From assembly GCF_039544005.1 (NCBI RefSeq), contig NZ_BAABKV010000001.1:2914001-2978000 (forward strand): a stretch of DNA of 64,000 nt, written 5' to 3'. The stretch comes from Kitasatospora paranensis (GTDB lineage Bacteria; Actinomycetota; Actinomycetes; Streptomycetales; Streptomycetaceae). Shown here in pieces: positions 36,899 through 49,496 of the stretch; position 1 is the first letter of the stretch; every line of letters begins with the position of its first letter. Under the pieces are notes generated by a model, which was not told the origin of the DNA, ran no database searches, and saw only the letters and a program-made list of their open reading frames with translations. The position numbers and the translations under genes are program-made.

Positions 36899-39514
36899 CC
36901 ACCAGCCCGATGACCACCAGCAAGCCGACCGTCGTCCTGGTCGGGTACGGCATGGTCGGCCACCGCTTCCTGGAAGCCCTCGCCGACACCGGTGCCGCCG
37001 ACCGCTACCGGGTCGTCGTCCTCGCCGAGGAGCCCCGGCACGCCTACGACCGCGTCGCCCTCACCTCGTACTTCTCCGGCAAGTCCGCCGACGACCTGCT
37101 GCTCGCCGAGGCCGGCTTCACCGACCGGCACGGCTTCGAGGTGCACCTCTCCTCCCCCGTCGCCTCGATCGACCGGGCGGCGAAGAGCGTCACCACCGCG
37201 GCCGGCCACACGATCGGCTACGACACCCTGGTGCTGGCCACCGGCTCCTACCCGTTCGTGCCGCCGGTCGAGGGCAAGGACGCCGAGGGCTGTTTCGTCT
37301 ACCGCACCATCGAGGACCTGGAGGCGATCGAGGCCTACGCGGCGACGGCGAACGTCGGCGCGGTGGTCGGCGGCGGCCTGCTCGGCCTGGAGGCCGCCGG
37401 CGCCCTGCGGGGACTCGGCCTGGAGACCCACGTGGTCGAGTTCGCGCCGCGGCTGATGCCGGTGCAGGTCGACGACGGCGGCGGCGAGGCGCTGCGCCGC
37501 ACCATCGAGGAGATGGGCGTGGTCGTGCACACCGGCGTCGGCACCAAGACCGTCGTCGTCACCGACGGCCGCGCCACCGGGATGACCTTCACCGACGGCT
37601 CCGACCTGGAGACCGACCTGGTGATCTTCTCGGCCGGTGTCCGCCCCCGCGACCAGCTCGCCCGCGACTGCGGCCTGACGGTCGGCGAGCGCGGCGGCAT
37701 CGCGATCGACGAGCTGTGCCGCACCTCCGACGAGCACGTCTTCGCCATCGGCGAGTGCGCCCTGGCCGTCGACGGCCGGGTGTACGGCCTGGTCGCCCCC
37801 GGCTACGAGATGGCGCAGAGCGTCGCCCGGCAGCTCGCCGACGAGACCGGCAAGCCGTTCACCGGCGCCGACCTCTCCACCAAGCTCAAGCTCCTCGGCG
37901 TCGACGTCGCCAGCTTCGGCGACGCCTTCGGCACCACCCCGGTGCGCTGGACGTCGTCTACTCCGACTCCCGCTCCGGTGTGTACAAGAAGCTCGTCGTC
38001 ACCCCCGAGGGCGCGCTGCTGGGCGGCATCCTGGTCGGCGACGCCGAGGCGTACTCCTCGCTGCGGCCGCTGGCCGGCACCGGCAACCCGCTGCCGGTGC
38101 CCGCCGAGTCGCTGGTGCTGCCGGCCGGCCTGGGCGCGCCGGTCTCCCTGGGCAGCTCCGCGCTGCCGGACGACGCGGTGGTCTGCAACTGCCACAACGT
38201 CACCAAGGGCCAGGTCCGCGCCGCCGTCACCGAGCACTCCTGCGGCACGGTGCCCGAGGTCAAGAAGTGCACCAAGGCCGGCACCGGCTGCGGCTCCTGC
38301 ATCAAGCTGCTCTCCACCCTCGTCAGCGACGAGCTGGAGGCCTCCGGCGTCGAGGTCGACAAGGGCCTGTGCCCCTGCTTCGCGCACACCCGCGCCGAGC
38401 TGTACGAGATCGTCCGGGTGAAGCGGATCGCCACCCACCGGCAGCTGCTCGCCGAGCACGGCCGGGCCCCGAGGGCGCGGAGGGCTGCGAGGTCTGCAAG
38501 CCGACGGTCGGCTCGATCATCGCCTCGCTCGCCCCCGAGCTGGAGGCCTCCGGCCACATCCTGGACGGCGAGCAGGCCGCGCTGCAGGACACCAACGACC
38601 ACTTCCTGGCGAACCTCCAGAAGAACGGCTCCTACTCGGTCGTCCCCCGCATCCCGGGCGGCGAGATCACCCCGGAGAAGCTGATCGTGATCGGCGAGGT
38701 CGCCCGCGACTTCGGCCTCTACACCAAGATCACCGGCGGTCAGCGGATCGACCTCTTCGGCGCCCGGGTCGACCAGCTCCCGCAGATCTGGTCCCGGCTG
38801 GTCGACGCCGGCTTCGAGTCCGGCCACGCCTACGGCAAGTCGCTGCGGACGGTGAAGTCCTGCGTCGGCTCGACCTGGTGCCGCTACGGCGTGCAGGACT
38901 CCGTCGCCATGGCGATCCAGCTGGAGCTGCGGTACCGCGGCCTGCGCAGCCCGCACAAGCTCAAGTCGGCGGTCTCCGGCTGCGCCCGCGAGTGCGCCGA
39001 GGCCCGCGGCAAGGACTTCGGCATCATCGCCACCTCCAAAGGCTGGAACCTCTACGTCGGCGGCAACGGCGGTGCGACCCCGCGCCACGCCGACCTGCTC
39101 GCGCAGGACCTCGACGACGAGCAGCTGATCCGGCTGATCGACCGGTTCCTGATGTTCTACATCCGCACCGCCGACCGGCTGGAGCGCACCTCCACCTGGC
39201 TGGACCGGATCGAGGGCGGCCTCGACCACGTCCGCGAGGTGGTGGTGGAGGACTCGCTGGGCATCGCCGCCGACCTGGAGGCGCTGATGGCGCACCACGT
39301 CGACGACTACCAGGACGAGTGGGCCGCGACGCTGGCCGACCCGGACCGGATGCGCCGCTTCGTCTCCTTCGTCAACGCCCCCGGCGTCCCCGACCCCAGC
39401 ATCCGGTTCACCCCGGAGCGCGACCAGATCAAGCCCGACCTGGTGCTCCTCGCCACCGAGGAGGAGCTGCTCGCCGCCCTCGACCCCGACAATGCGCTGC
39501 AGGAGACCCGATGA
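36895..39514 (+). CDS. nirB: NADH-dependent nitrite reductase, large subunit (frame interrupted twice)
   Basis: Rejoined length 873 residues, full NirB size. Domain order: FAD/NAD oxidoreductase (VVLVGYGMVGHRFLEAL, GAVVGGGLLGLEAAGAL), a BFD-type [2Fe-2S] domain (VVCNCHNVTKGQ and GTGCGSCIKLL), then the sulfite/nitrite reductase ferredoxin-like and siroheme domains with the cluster Cys in VKSCVGSTWCRYG and SGCARECAEARG. It reduces nitrite to ammonium with NADH. One base is missing at 37937-37942 and one at C-run 38467-38470; both repairs give continuous NirB. ATGA overlaps occur at both ends, so the three-gene operon is tightly coupled. Confidence 0.9.
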
Positions 39515-39870
39515 CCACGACCGCCGTTGCCACCAACACCCGCGTCGAGCTCCTCGCCGGCCGCTCCTGGACGTCCGTCTGCGACTGGGACCAGCTCGTC
39601 CCCGGCCGCGGCGTCGCCGTCCTGCTGCCGGACGGCACCCAGGCCGCCGTCTTCCGCGACCACACCGGCCGGCTCTACTCGGTCGCCAACCGGGACCCGT
39701 TCACCGGTGCCTACGTGCTCTCCCGCGGTCTGGTCGGCTCCACCGCCGACGGCCGGGTGTACGTGGCGTCGCCCCTGCTGAAGCAGCGGTTCGACCTGGC
39801 CACCGGCGAGTGCCTGGACGACGAGACCGTCCGGATCCCCGTCCACGCGGCCCGTCTCGGCGCCGCCTGA
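39511..39870 (+). CDS. nirD: nitrite reductase small subunit
   Basis: 119 residues. A Rieske-like beta fold (VCDWDQLVPGRGVAVLLPDG, DHTGRLYSVANRDPFTGA) in which the Rieske Cys/His ligands are absent, as in other NirD proteins, so it carries no cluster. It is needed with NirB for NADH-dependent nitrite reduction. Its start overlaps the nirB stop and a hairpin terminator follows, closing the operon. Confidence 0.93.
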   Translation: MTTTAVATNTRVELLAGRSWTSVCDWDQLVPGRGVAVLLPDGTQAAVFRDHTGRLYSVANRDPFTGAYVLSRGLVGSTADGRVYVASPLLKQRFDLATGECLDDETVRIPVHAARLGAA

Positions 39871-39911
39871 CCGGCGCCCCGCGCCACCGGTCCACCGGCC
39901 ACCGATCGGCC

Positions 39912-39952
39912 CCGGCCGTCCGCAGTCCCTGCCCTGACCCGCGGACGGCCGG
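39912..39952. terminator. terminator of the nir operon
   Basis: CCGGCCGTCCGC (39912-39923) pairs perfectly with GCGGACGGCCGG (39941-39952) between convergent nirD and the SGNH hydrolase gene. Confidence 0.68.
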
Positions 39953-39982
39953 TGGCATGCCCGCCGGGCTCCGGGCAGGGGC

Positions 39983-40987
39983 TCAGCTCCGGACGGCGGC
40001 GAGCACGGCCGCGGCCATGCCGCGCTCCCCGAGGGCGTTCGGGTGCAGGGGCGCCGCGCCGGCCGCCGGGAGGACCGGCTCGATCCAGCGCTGCTCCGGC
40101 CCGGCGCACAGGTCGTGCCCCGCGGAGGCCGCCGCGGTGTCGACGAACCGGGCACCGGCGGCGGCCGCGCGCTCCCGGAGCATCGCGTTGAGCTGCTGCT
40201 GCTTCTCGGCGAGGAAGGCCAGGTCGCCGGGGGCCACGGCATCGCCCACGGTGTCCGTGCAGGCGGCGGCGTCCGCCGGAAAGAGCGTCGGGTAGCCGAC
40301 CACGTACACGGCCGCGCGCGGTGCGCGCCGGCGGATCTCGCCGAGGACGTCGGCGACCTTCGCGCCCGCCGCGTCGACCCGGCGCTGGACGTCGTCCGGC
40401 CCGCCGCCGGCGGCGGCGTACGAGGCCCGGCAGGGGGCGGTGGCCGACGCCCCGTCACCGGTGCCGCCGCTGCCGGGGCGCAGCGAGGCGCGGAGGGACT
40501 CGCGCGCGCAGTGGGTGAGCACGTCCATGAAGCCCGCGTCGTTGCCGCCGATGCCGACGGTGACCAGCCGGGTCGCCGACGTCAGGGCGTCGAGCTGCGC
40601 CGGGTTGGTGCCGCCGGACGTCCGCTGGGGTCGGCCGAGATCGGTGGTCGTGGCCCCGCTGCAGCTCACGTCCCGGAAGTCGGCGCCGCCCAGCCCCAGA
40701 GCGGCGGCCACCAGCGCCGGGTAGTCCGCCCCGGAGCGCTCGCAGCCGGCGGGCGTGCCGGTCTGCGGCGGCACCCGCGGCCCGGAGGTGTAGGAGTCGC
40801 CGAGCGCGACGTACGGGCCGGGCACGGCCTTCACCGCGGCCGACGGGGACGCGGCGGACCCGCCGGCGGGCTGCGACGGGGCCGGCGCGGCATCCCGCGG
40901 CCCGGCGCCGTCACTGCTGCAGCCGGCGACCGGTACCAGGGCGAGCAGCACCGCCGCCGTGGCGACCGCACCGTGCCTGACTGCCAT
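39983..40987 (-). CDS. SGNH/GDSL-family lipase lipoprotein
   Basis: 334 residues. Signal peptide with lipobox VPVAGC (Cys23), then the SGNH blocks: block I ALGDSYTSG with nucleophile Ser65, block II Gly in SCSGATTTDL, block III VGIGGNDAGF and block V PLHPNALGE supplying the Asp/His partner. The fold and Cys pattern resemble Streptomyces secreted lipases such as the SCO7513-type phospholipase/esterase. It probably hydrolyses an ester outside the membrane. Confidence 0.87.
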   Translation of the reverse strand: MAVRHGAVATAAVLLALVPVAGCSSDGAGPRDAAPAPSQPAGGSAASPSAAVKAVPGPYVALGDSYTSGPRVPPQTGTPAGCERSGADYPALVAAALGLGGADFRDVSCSGATTTDLGRPQRTSGGTNPAQLDALTSATRLVTVGIGGNDAGFMDVLTHCARESLRASLRPGSGGTGDGASATAPCRASYAAAGGGPDDVQRRVDAAGAKVADVLGEIRRRAPRAAVYVVGYPTLFPADAAACTDTVGDAVAPGDLAFLAEKQQQLNAMLRERAAAAGARFVDTAAASAGHDLCAGPEQRWIEPVLPAAGAAPLHPNALGERGMAAAVLAAVRS

Positions 40988-41075
40988 GTGTCCCCCTCCG
41001 GCCCACCCGGGCGGGGCCTCGGCGCTCCCAACGTACGGGACCGCCCGAAGATCCCCCGCCGGGCGGGGCGGGCCG

Positions 41076-42020
41076 CTACTCGGAGTCGCGTTCGTGCTCG
41101 GCGAGGAACTCCTCGAAGCGGCGGCCCAGCTCGTCCGCCGACGGGAGGTCGGCCGTCTCGGCGAGGAGGCTGTCCCGGTCGTCCGCGCCGGCCACCGCGT
41201 CGTACTGGCCCTCCATGCCGCGGATCGCGGAGCGGAGTTCGCCGTCGCCCTGGGAGAGCTGCTCCTCGATCTCCGCGTGCACCTCGTCCACCCGCAGCCG
41301 GAGCTCGGTGCCCGGCAGCACGAGGCCCGTCGCGGACTGGACCGCCTCCAGGATCACCACCGCGGCGGACGGGTAGGCCGAGCGGGCGATGTAGTGCGGC
41401 ACGTGGACGGCGAAGCCCAGCACGTCGTGCCCGGATTCGGCGAGGCGGTACTCCAGCAGTGCCTGCGCGCTGCCGGGCACCTGCGCCTGGTCGAACCACT
41501 TCGGGTACCCGGACGCGAGGTCCATCCGGGTGCCGTGCGGGGTGAGCCCCACCGGACGGGTGTGCGGCACGCCCATCGGGATGCCGTGGAAGTCGACCGC
41601 CAGCCGGACGTCGAAGCGCTCGATCAGGCCGCGCACGGCGGCCGAGAACAGCTCCCACTCGGTGTCCGGCTCCGGCCCGGACAGCACCAGGAACGGCGCG
41701 CCGACGGAGTCCTTCACCAGCTGGAGGAGGATCTCCGGCGGGTCGTAGTCCGTCCAGCGCTCGCGGTCGAACACCATCGCGGGCCGCCGGGCGCGGTAGT
41801 CCACCAGGCGGTCGTGGTCGAACCGGGCCACCACCTGCGGGGAGCCGTGCTCCAGCAGGTGGGCGACCACCTGGGTGCCCGCCTCGCCCGCGTCCATGAA
41901 GCCCTCGAAGTGGTACAGCAGCACCAGCCCGCTGTCGGCGTCGGCCGCGGCCTCCTGAGCCACGGCGACCGCGGCGACGCCCGCCGGTTCCAGCTCATAC
42001 AACTCGTGGGGATCACGCAC
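41076..42020 (-). CDS. PAC2-family (proteasome assembly chaperone-like) protein
   Basis: 314 residues from GTG 42020, the start matching the family beginning (M)RDPHELYEL. The PAC2 domain fills the first 240 residues ([50 protein letters not shown]); the C-terminus is an acidic coiled coil with [12 protein letters not shown]. Actinobacteria with a proteasome carry such proteins, but the role is not established. The frame remains open upstream without family similarity. Confidence 0.83.
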   Translation of the reverse strand: MRDPHELYELEPAGVAAVAVAQEAAADADSGLVLLYHFEGFMDAGEAGTQVVAHLLEHGSPQVVARFDHDRLVDYRARRPAMVFDRERWTDYDPPEILLQLVKDSVGAPFLVLSGPEPDTEWELFSAAVRGLIERFDVRLAVDFHGIPMGVPHTRPVGLTPHGTRMDLASGYPKWFDQAQVPGSAQALLEYRLAESGHDVLGFAVHVPHYIARSAYPSAAVVILEAVQSATGLVLPGTELRLRVDEVHAEIEEQLSQGDGELRSAIRGMEGQYDAVAGADDRDSLLAETADLPSADELGRRFEEFLAEHERDSE

Positions 42021-42721
42021 GGTGCACCCAACCCCGTTCCGTCTCGTCCGTCGTCGGGCCGGCCTCGGTCGGCAGTGCCCCGGCAGGCGCCTCCCGGGCG
42101 CCTTCCTGATCACTCCAGCGTGCCGGACGGCCACGACATTCCCGCACCCGCCCCCGGACCTGGCGCGATCTCTCCACCGCTCACCCAGAATATTCTCACC
42201 CTCCGCGAATCCGCTGGTGGGGCGGGCATTCGGGGCCCCGGCGCGGCGTCCCGACGGCCGCCACGGCGTACCCGGGACACGCGCGCGCCCCTTATCGCGC
42301 GCCGCGAAGTGACGCACCGCCTTCTGGCGGGTATCGTCCTCTCGCTGCCTCGCATCGTCGCGTCGTCGCCACGCCGTCCGTGACGGCGCGGGCCACGTCC
42401 CGGACGAGTGCGCGGCCAGTCACACACTGCGCACCTTGCCTTCATCTGGCCGCCTGCTTCCCTTCGTGCTCTCGTCTCTCACTCGGCCATCTCGCGGACG
42501 CACACTGTCCCCTCGCCCATCCCGCCGGTCCGGGCCGTCGACCCGTTCCCGCTCCGGCACCGCGCTGCCCGCCTCCGGGCCGCCGCCTCCCCCGCGCCAC
42601 CGGTCCCACCGGCGTGCGACGGACCGGGCGGCGGGGACACCGGAGCGGGGCGAAAGACCCAGCCCCCACGCCGCAACCCCGGCGCAGGGGCCCCTCCGAT
42701 CGCCGAAGGACCGAAGGATCC
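42021..42721. other. long intergenic region, no gene supported
   Basis: 701 bases between the divergent PAC2 and acetyltransferase genes. It contains an AT-rich palindrome AGAATATTCT (42187-42196), probably in the PAC2 promoter area, and a pyrimidine-rich stretch (about 42430-42560). Frames here have poor codon composition and no domain that I recognise. A small RNA is possible but not shown. Confidence 0.4.
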
Positions 42722-43441
42722 GTGCCCGTACCCGTCACCCTCATCGGCCGCACCGTGCGGCTGGAGCCTCTCGCCGAGCACCACGCCGCGGCACTGGCCG
42801 CGGCAGGCGCCGAGGACCGTACGACCTACGCCTTCACCCCCGTCCCGCACGGACTGGAAGCGGCCCGCGACTACATCGCGCGCGCGCTCGCCGACCAGGC
42901 CGCCGGGCGGTCCCTGCCGTTCGCCACGGTGAGCACCAGGGACGACCGGGTGGTGGGCTCCACCCGCTTCCTGGAACTCGACTACTGGCAGGGGCCGCTG
43001 GTCTGGCCGCCGGTGCCCGGCGTGCCGTTCGGCGATCCGCGTGAAGCCGTCCCGGACGCCGCCGAGATCGGGAACACCTGGCTGTCCCCGCACGCCCAGG
43101 GCACCGGCATCAACACCGAGGCCAAGCTGCTCATGCTGCGCCACGCCTTCGAGGAGTGGCGCGTGCAGCGGATCTCGCTGCGCGCCGACGCCCGGAACCT
43201 GCGCTCGCGCGCCGCGATCGAGCGGCTCGGCGCGACCTGCGAGGGCGTGCGCCGGGCCCACTCCCGCGGCCTCGACGGGGTCGTCCGGTCGACCGCCTTC
43301 TACTCGATCCTCGACGAGGAGTGGCCGGCCGTCCGCGACATCGTCGAACTGCGGATCGCGGCCGCCACCTCGCCCAGCGCCCCGGACCCGGCCCACACCC
43401 AGGAGTGCCTCAGACACGGCGCACCGCTGATCCACGCGTGA
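42722..43441 (+). CDS. GNAT-family N-acetyltransferase (RimJ/RimL type)
   Basis: 239 residues from GTG 42722. GNAT pattern of the RimJ/RimL group: start VTLIGRTVRLEPLAEHHAAA, DRVVGSTRFLELDYW, acetyl-CoA-binding strand and loop EIGNTWLSPHAQGTGINTEA, and late ISLRADARNLRSRAAIERLG. It acetylates an amine, probably a protein N-terminus or small molecule. The upstream frame is open but low in similarity, so the start could be a few codons different. It converges on the rhodanese gene across a strong terminator. Confidence 0.85.
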   Translation: MPVPVTLIGRTVRLEPLAEHHAAALAAAGAEDRTTYAFTPVPHGLEAARDYIARALADQAAGRSLPFATVSTRDDRVVGSTRFLELDYWQGPLVWPPVPGVPFGDPREAVPDAAEIGNTWLSPHAQGTGINTEAKLLMLRHAFEEWRVQRISLRADARNLRSRAAIERLGATCEGVRRAHSRGLDGVVRSTAFYSILDEEWPAVRDIVELRIAAATSPSAPDPAHTQECLRHGAPLIHA

Positions 43442-43507
43442 CGCCGGGGCGCGCGCGGTAGCCGCCGGCCGCACAGGCGGCGGGTGCCGACGCGCACGGC
43501 GCGCGAC

Positions 43508-43546
43508 CGGGCAGGGGAGGCCGCGCTCGCGGTCCTCCCCTGCCCG
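43508..43546. terminator. bidirectional terminator
   Basis: CGGGCAGGGGAGG (43508-43520) pairs with CCTCCCCTGCCCG (43534-43546), and the stem continues inward as CCGCG/CGCGG with one bulge. It separates the convergent acetyltransferase and rhodanese genes. Confidence 0.75.
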
Positions 43547-43563
43547 TTCCCTCCCCGCCGCGG

Positions 43564-43890
43564 TCAGGCGGTCTCGGTGGGAAGACCTGCCTCCACCCAG
43601 TCCTGGATGCCCTCGCGGTACTTGCGGACGTCGGTGTACCCGAGGGCGGTGAGCCGGTCGGCGACCTGCCCGCTGTTGGGGCACGCCGGGTTGGAGCAGT
43701 AGGTGACGACGGCGGCCCCGCGGTCGGGGAGCAGGGCGGCGGCCAGGGCATCGACCTCGGCCGGGGTCAGGGCCAGCGCGCCGGGCAGATGCTGCTGGGC
43801 GTAGTACGCGCCGCCGAGGGTGTCGACGACGGTCACCGTGCCCGCCCCGATCGCCGCCGCCAGCTCGTCGCGGGTGATGAGTGCGGTCAT
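43564..43890 (-). CDS. single-domain rhodanese
   Basis: 108 residues. Rhodanese fold with VTVVDTLGGAYYAQQHLPGA and the active-site loop VTYCSNPACPNSG, Cys65 being the persulfide carrier. It transfers sulfane sulfur or acts as a redox helper. ATG 43890 is preceded by GGGAGG. It is divergent from a TetR gene with an operator over that gene's start, so it is the likely target of the TetR regulator. Confidence 0.88.
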   Translation of the reverse strand: MTALITRDELAAAIGAGTVTVVDTLGGAYYAQQHLPGALALTPAEVDALAAALLPDRGAAVVTYCSNPACPNSGQVADRLTALGYTDVRKYREGIQDWVEAGLPTETA

Positions 43891-43911
43891 GCCAGTGCCT
43901 CCCAAAGAATC

Positions 43912-43957
43912 GGACTACAGTCCTCTTATGACTCAGGACAATAGCGGACCGCAGTCC
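43912..43957. promoter_or_regulatory. two TetR operator copies over a leaderless promoter
   Basis: GGACT-AC-AGTCC (43912-43923) and GGAC-CGCA-GTCC (43946-43957) are inverted repeats whose starts are 34 bp apart, about three helical turns. The first covers TACAGT, a probable -10 six bases before ATG 43928; the second lies inside the tetR coding sequence. Confidence 0.6.
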
Positions 43958-44542
43958 GTTTATCCAGTGCCCCTGGAGCTGCTGCGGACGCCGCCGCCCA
44001 AGGAGCGCGCGGACGCGGCCCGCAACCGGATCGCCGTCCTGGAGGCGGCCGCCGGGCTGTTCGCCGAACAGGGCGTCGAGGCGGTGTCCATGGACCAGGT
44101 GGCCGCGGCCGCCGGTGTCGGCAAGGGGACGCTGTTCCGCCGGTTCGGCGACAAGGCAGGGCTCGCGGCCGCCCTGCTGGACGCCCGCGAGCGGGTGCTC
44201 CAGGAGGCGATCCTGCACGGGCCGCCCCCGCTCGGCCCCGGGGCACCCGCCGAGGAGCGGCTCGCCGCGTTCCTCGACGCCTACTTCGACTACCTGCTCG
44301 AACATCTGACGCTGGTGCGGATGTCGGAGACCGCCACCACGGGCGCCCGGTACCGGATCGGCGCCTACCGGTTCTGGCACCGCCACACGGCGATCCTGCT
44401 GGACACCGCGCCCGACCCCGACCAGGCCGCCCACGCCCTGCTCGCGGCGCTGGCCGCCGACCACGTCGCCGCACTCCTGCCGGAACTCGGCGAGCAGCGG
44501 ATGCGCGCCGGCCTGCTCCGCCTGGCCCGCGCGGCCCGGTGA
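43928..44542 (+). CDS. TetR/AcrR-family regulator
   Basis: 204 residues. N-terminal HTH at about 33-80 (RIAVLEAAAGLFAEQGVEAV, VAAAAGVGKGTLFRRFGDKA). The helical C-terminal domain contains RYRIGAYRFWHRHTAILLD. ATG 43928 follows a TACAGT -10 by six bases, so the mRNA is probably leaderless and read from the first base. It probably represses itself and the divergent rhodanese through the paired operators. Confidence 0.88.
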   Translation: MTQDNSGPQSVYPVPLELLRTPPPKERADAARNRIAVLEAAAGLFAEQGVEAVSMDQVAAAAGVGKGTLFRRFGDKAGLAAALLDARERVLQEAILHGPPPLGPGAPAEERLAAFLDAYFDYLLEHLTLVRMSETATTGARYRIGAYRFWHRHTAILLDTAPDPDQAAHALLAALAADHVAALLPELGEQRMRAGLLRLARAAR

Positions 44543-44573
44543 CGGCCTCGCCGGCGGGCCGGGCCCGGCGGGA

Positions 44574-45936
44574 TCAGAGGGCGCGGAGGAGGTCCCCGGT
44601 CGGGAGGTCCGGCGTGCCGCCGCAGCGTCCCGGGTGGGCCTCGCGCACGGCCGAGACCGGCCGTCTGGCACCGTGCCGACGGGCCTCGACCGTTACCTCC
44701 AGCAGCCTGTGCCCGGTGGCCCGGTGGTGCACGTAGAGGACTCCCTCGGCGGTGCAGCACAGCCAGTGGTCGACGGCGGCCCGGCCGTCGGCCGCCCCCG
44801 GCCGACTCCCCGGCCGGAGCGGATCCGCTGCCAGTCCTCCGCCGACCACACCAGGTCCGGGACGTCGGTGGGGCGGGGCAGTCGGATCGGATCCGACCCG
44901 AGGAACGGCTGCCGGGCCGGATCGGCAACGCCGCCCGGCTCCGGGACCGCCCAGTCCGGCAGCGGTTCCCGGGCGGCGAGCCAGGAACCCGGGACGCCGG
45001 CCGTCCCGGTGCGGGCGGCGACGATGCCGCCCACGATCGCCGCGGTGGTGTCCACGTCGCCGCCTGCGGTGACGGTGTCCCAGATCGCCCGCGGGAAGTC
45101 GCCGAGGTTGCGGGCCGCGGCCCAGAGCGCGAACGGGACGGTGTCCGCCGCGCTGACCCGGCTCCCGTTGCCGAGCACCCGCGCGGCGGTGTGCGGGTCG
45201 GCGACGTCCAGCAGTGCGCCCGCCTCGCCGATCCCGCGCCGGACGGCGCCCTCGGGCGTCAGCCGCCGTACCTCGGCCAGGAACTCCCGTCGCTCCCGGG
45301 GATCCCGGTGGCGACCGCCGTCCGCGCGGCCCCGGGCCGCGAGAGCGGCGGCCACCGCCACCGCGATGGCGCCGTCCACCGCCTGCGGATGGGTGTGGGT
45401 GATCACGGCCGTGGCGGCGGCCGGCCCCACGACGGCCTCCGGGTCGTCCGCGAACGCCGCGCCGAGGGGGCCACCCGCATCGCCGCGCCGTTGCCGTACG
45501 AGCCCTGGCCGTCGAAGAGTTCGGCCGCCAGCCGGCGGGCGTCACCGCCCTCCCGGACGAGGCGCAGCAGGCGGTTGGCCGCCGGGCCGTAGCCGCGGTC
45601 GAAGTCGTGGCGGTCGGCGAAGGCGTGCGTGAGGTCGAAGGTGTCGATGCGGCCGCGCTCGGTCTGGGCCGCGTACACCGAGCAGGCCATCTCGGTGTCG
45701 TCCGTCCACGGCCACCTTCCGGGCGGCGCCTCGCGCCGGGAGAGGCGGTGGCGGTTGGCCGGGACGAAGAACTGGGCGCCGAGGGCGTCGCCGACGGACA
45801 GGCCCTGCAGTGCGTCGAAGGCCGGTACGGACGCGCCGGTCGGGACGGCCGGAACGGACACGGCGGTCGGGAGGGTCGGGGTGGTCGGGGCGGAGGCGGC
45901 GGTCGGCCGGGGCCGGAAGGGTTCGGGAGAGGTCAT
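44574..45936 (-). CDS. ADP-ribosylglycohydrolase (DraG-like; frame interrupted twice)
   Basis: Rejoined length 454 residues. After a Pro/Thr/Ala-rich leader, the DraG-like fold has LSVGDALGAQFF, the metal motif WPWTDDTEMACSV, YGNGAAMRVAPLGAAFADD and the second metal motif TAGGDVDTTAAIVGGIVAA. Such enzymes remove ADP-ribose from proteins or small molecules using two Mg2+ or Mn2+. A C-terminal extension of about 100 residues is not part of the domain. Bases are missing at G-run 45466-45470 and C-run 44808-44811 (plus-strand positions). The substrate is unknown; no nitrogenase is present. Confidence 0.83.
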
Positions 45937-45989
45937 CGGAGGTGATCCTGACAGGCCCCGGGCCCGGGGACGACCGGTTTCGGCCGTGG

Positions 45990-46526
45990 TCAGCAGCGGG
46001 CGTCGATCTCCTGGAAGCTGCCGTAGTGGTCGGCCGTCCAGAACTGTTCGCCCGCCTGACCGGTGACGACCCGCCGGGTGCCGCGGTCGGCGGAGCCCGG
46101 CGTGACCACCGTGTACTCGTGGTAGTAGCCGCCCGGGTGGCGCGGCAGGCGGCCTTCGCGGTTCTCGAACACGATGCCGTCCGAGCGGTAGGGGTACGGG
46201 CCTCCGTCGGCGATCAGGACGAGGGTGTCCCTGGCCTGGGACGGGAGCCTGCTGCGGCAGACGTCCGCCAGCGACGGGTTGTTCGGCACCCAGCCGGTGC
46301 GGGCGGCGGAGGCCGGGACGGTCGGCCCCGATGCCGGCGCGGACGCCCGGCCCGACGGCAGCCGGGACGCCGGCCCGGAGGCCGCGTCGGACCCGCGTGG
46401 CGTGGTCGGCGCGGCGGTGGCGCCGCGCTTCGGGCCGCCGCGGTCGTCGAGGGCGTAGACGGCGGCCGCGACGATCGCGCACAGCACCAGCACGGCGACG
46501 GCGATCGAGCGGTTTCGGCTGGTCAT
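45990..46526 (-). CDS. guanyl-specific ribonuclease (RNase Sa/T1 family), membrane-anchored
   Basis: 178 residues. Residues 80-178 match the Streptomyces RNase Sa family: Cys90 and Cys178 for the disulfide, guanine-binding region GPYPYRSDGIVFENREG, base Glu137 (YYHEYTV), Arg148 and Arg152 (RGTRRVVTG) and acid His167 (TADHYGSF). All catalytic residues are present. Before it are one membrane segment (AVAVLVLCAIVAAAVYAL, 9-26) and a Pro/Ala/Ser linker, so it is either released or tethered outside the cell. It cuts RNA after G. No barstar-like inhibitor is seen next to it. Confidence 0.9.
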   Translation of the reverse strand: MTSRNRSIAVAVLVLCAIVAAAVYALDDRGGPKRGATAAPTTPRGSDAASGPASRLPSGRASAPASGPTVPASAARTGWVPNNPSLADVCRSRLPSQARDTLVLIADGGPYPYRSDGIVFENREGRLPRHPGGYYHEYTVVTPGSADRGTRRVVTGQAGEQFWTADHYGSFQEIDARC

Positions 46527-46637
46527 GGCGTCCAGCTTGCCCGTTGGGCGGCGCGGCCCGGGCGGTGCTCGGGAAACCCCTCACCCGTTCGGGTGCAGAT
46601 CATCATGCGGCGCACCGGCACGCCGGGGGAAACGGGA

Positions 46638-46677
46638 CCGGGGCGGGAACGGACGCCATTGTCCGTTCCCGCCCCGG
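46638..46677 (-). terminator. ppdK terminator
   Basis: A perfect 17-bp stem (46638-46654 with 46661-46677) and a 6-base loop lie downstream of ppdK on its strand. A second weaker inverted repeat (CGTACGACGG at 46685-46694 with its complement at 46712-46721) lies between it and the gene. Confidence 0.75.
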
Positions 46678-46787
46678 CCACCTCCGTACGACGGCTCTCC
46701 TGCGCCGAGCTCCGTCGTACGCCCCTCCCCTGCGGAGGGGGTGCGGTCAGCGATGGGACCGCGCTGCGGTAGAGGTCGTTGCCCTCC

Positions 46788-49496
<2,709 letters not shown>

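Noticed and set aside
31509..39514. Programmed frameshifting in nasA and nirB
   Set aside because: No slippery heptamer with downstream structure was noticed, and the same kind of one-base change is found in unrelated genes across the window.
42380..42721. N-terminal extension of the acetyltransferase
   Set aside because: The extension is Arg/Pro/His-rich, lies in pyrimidine-rich DNA and has no GNAT similarity; GTG 42722 fits the family start.
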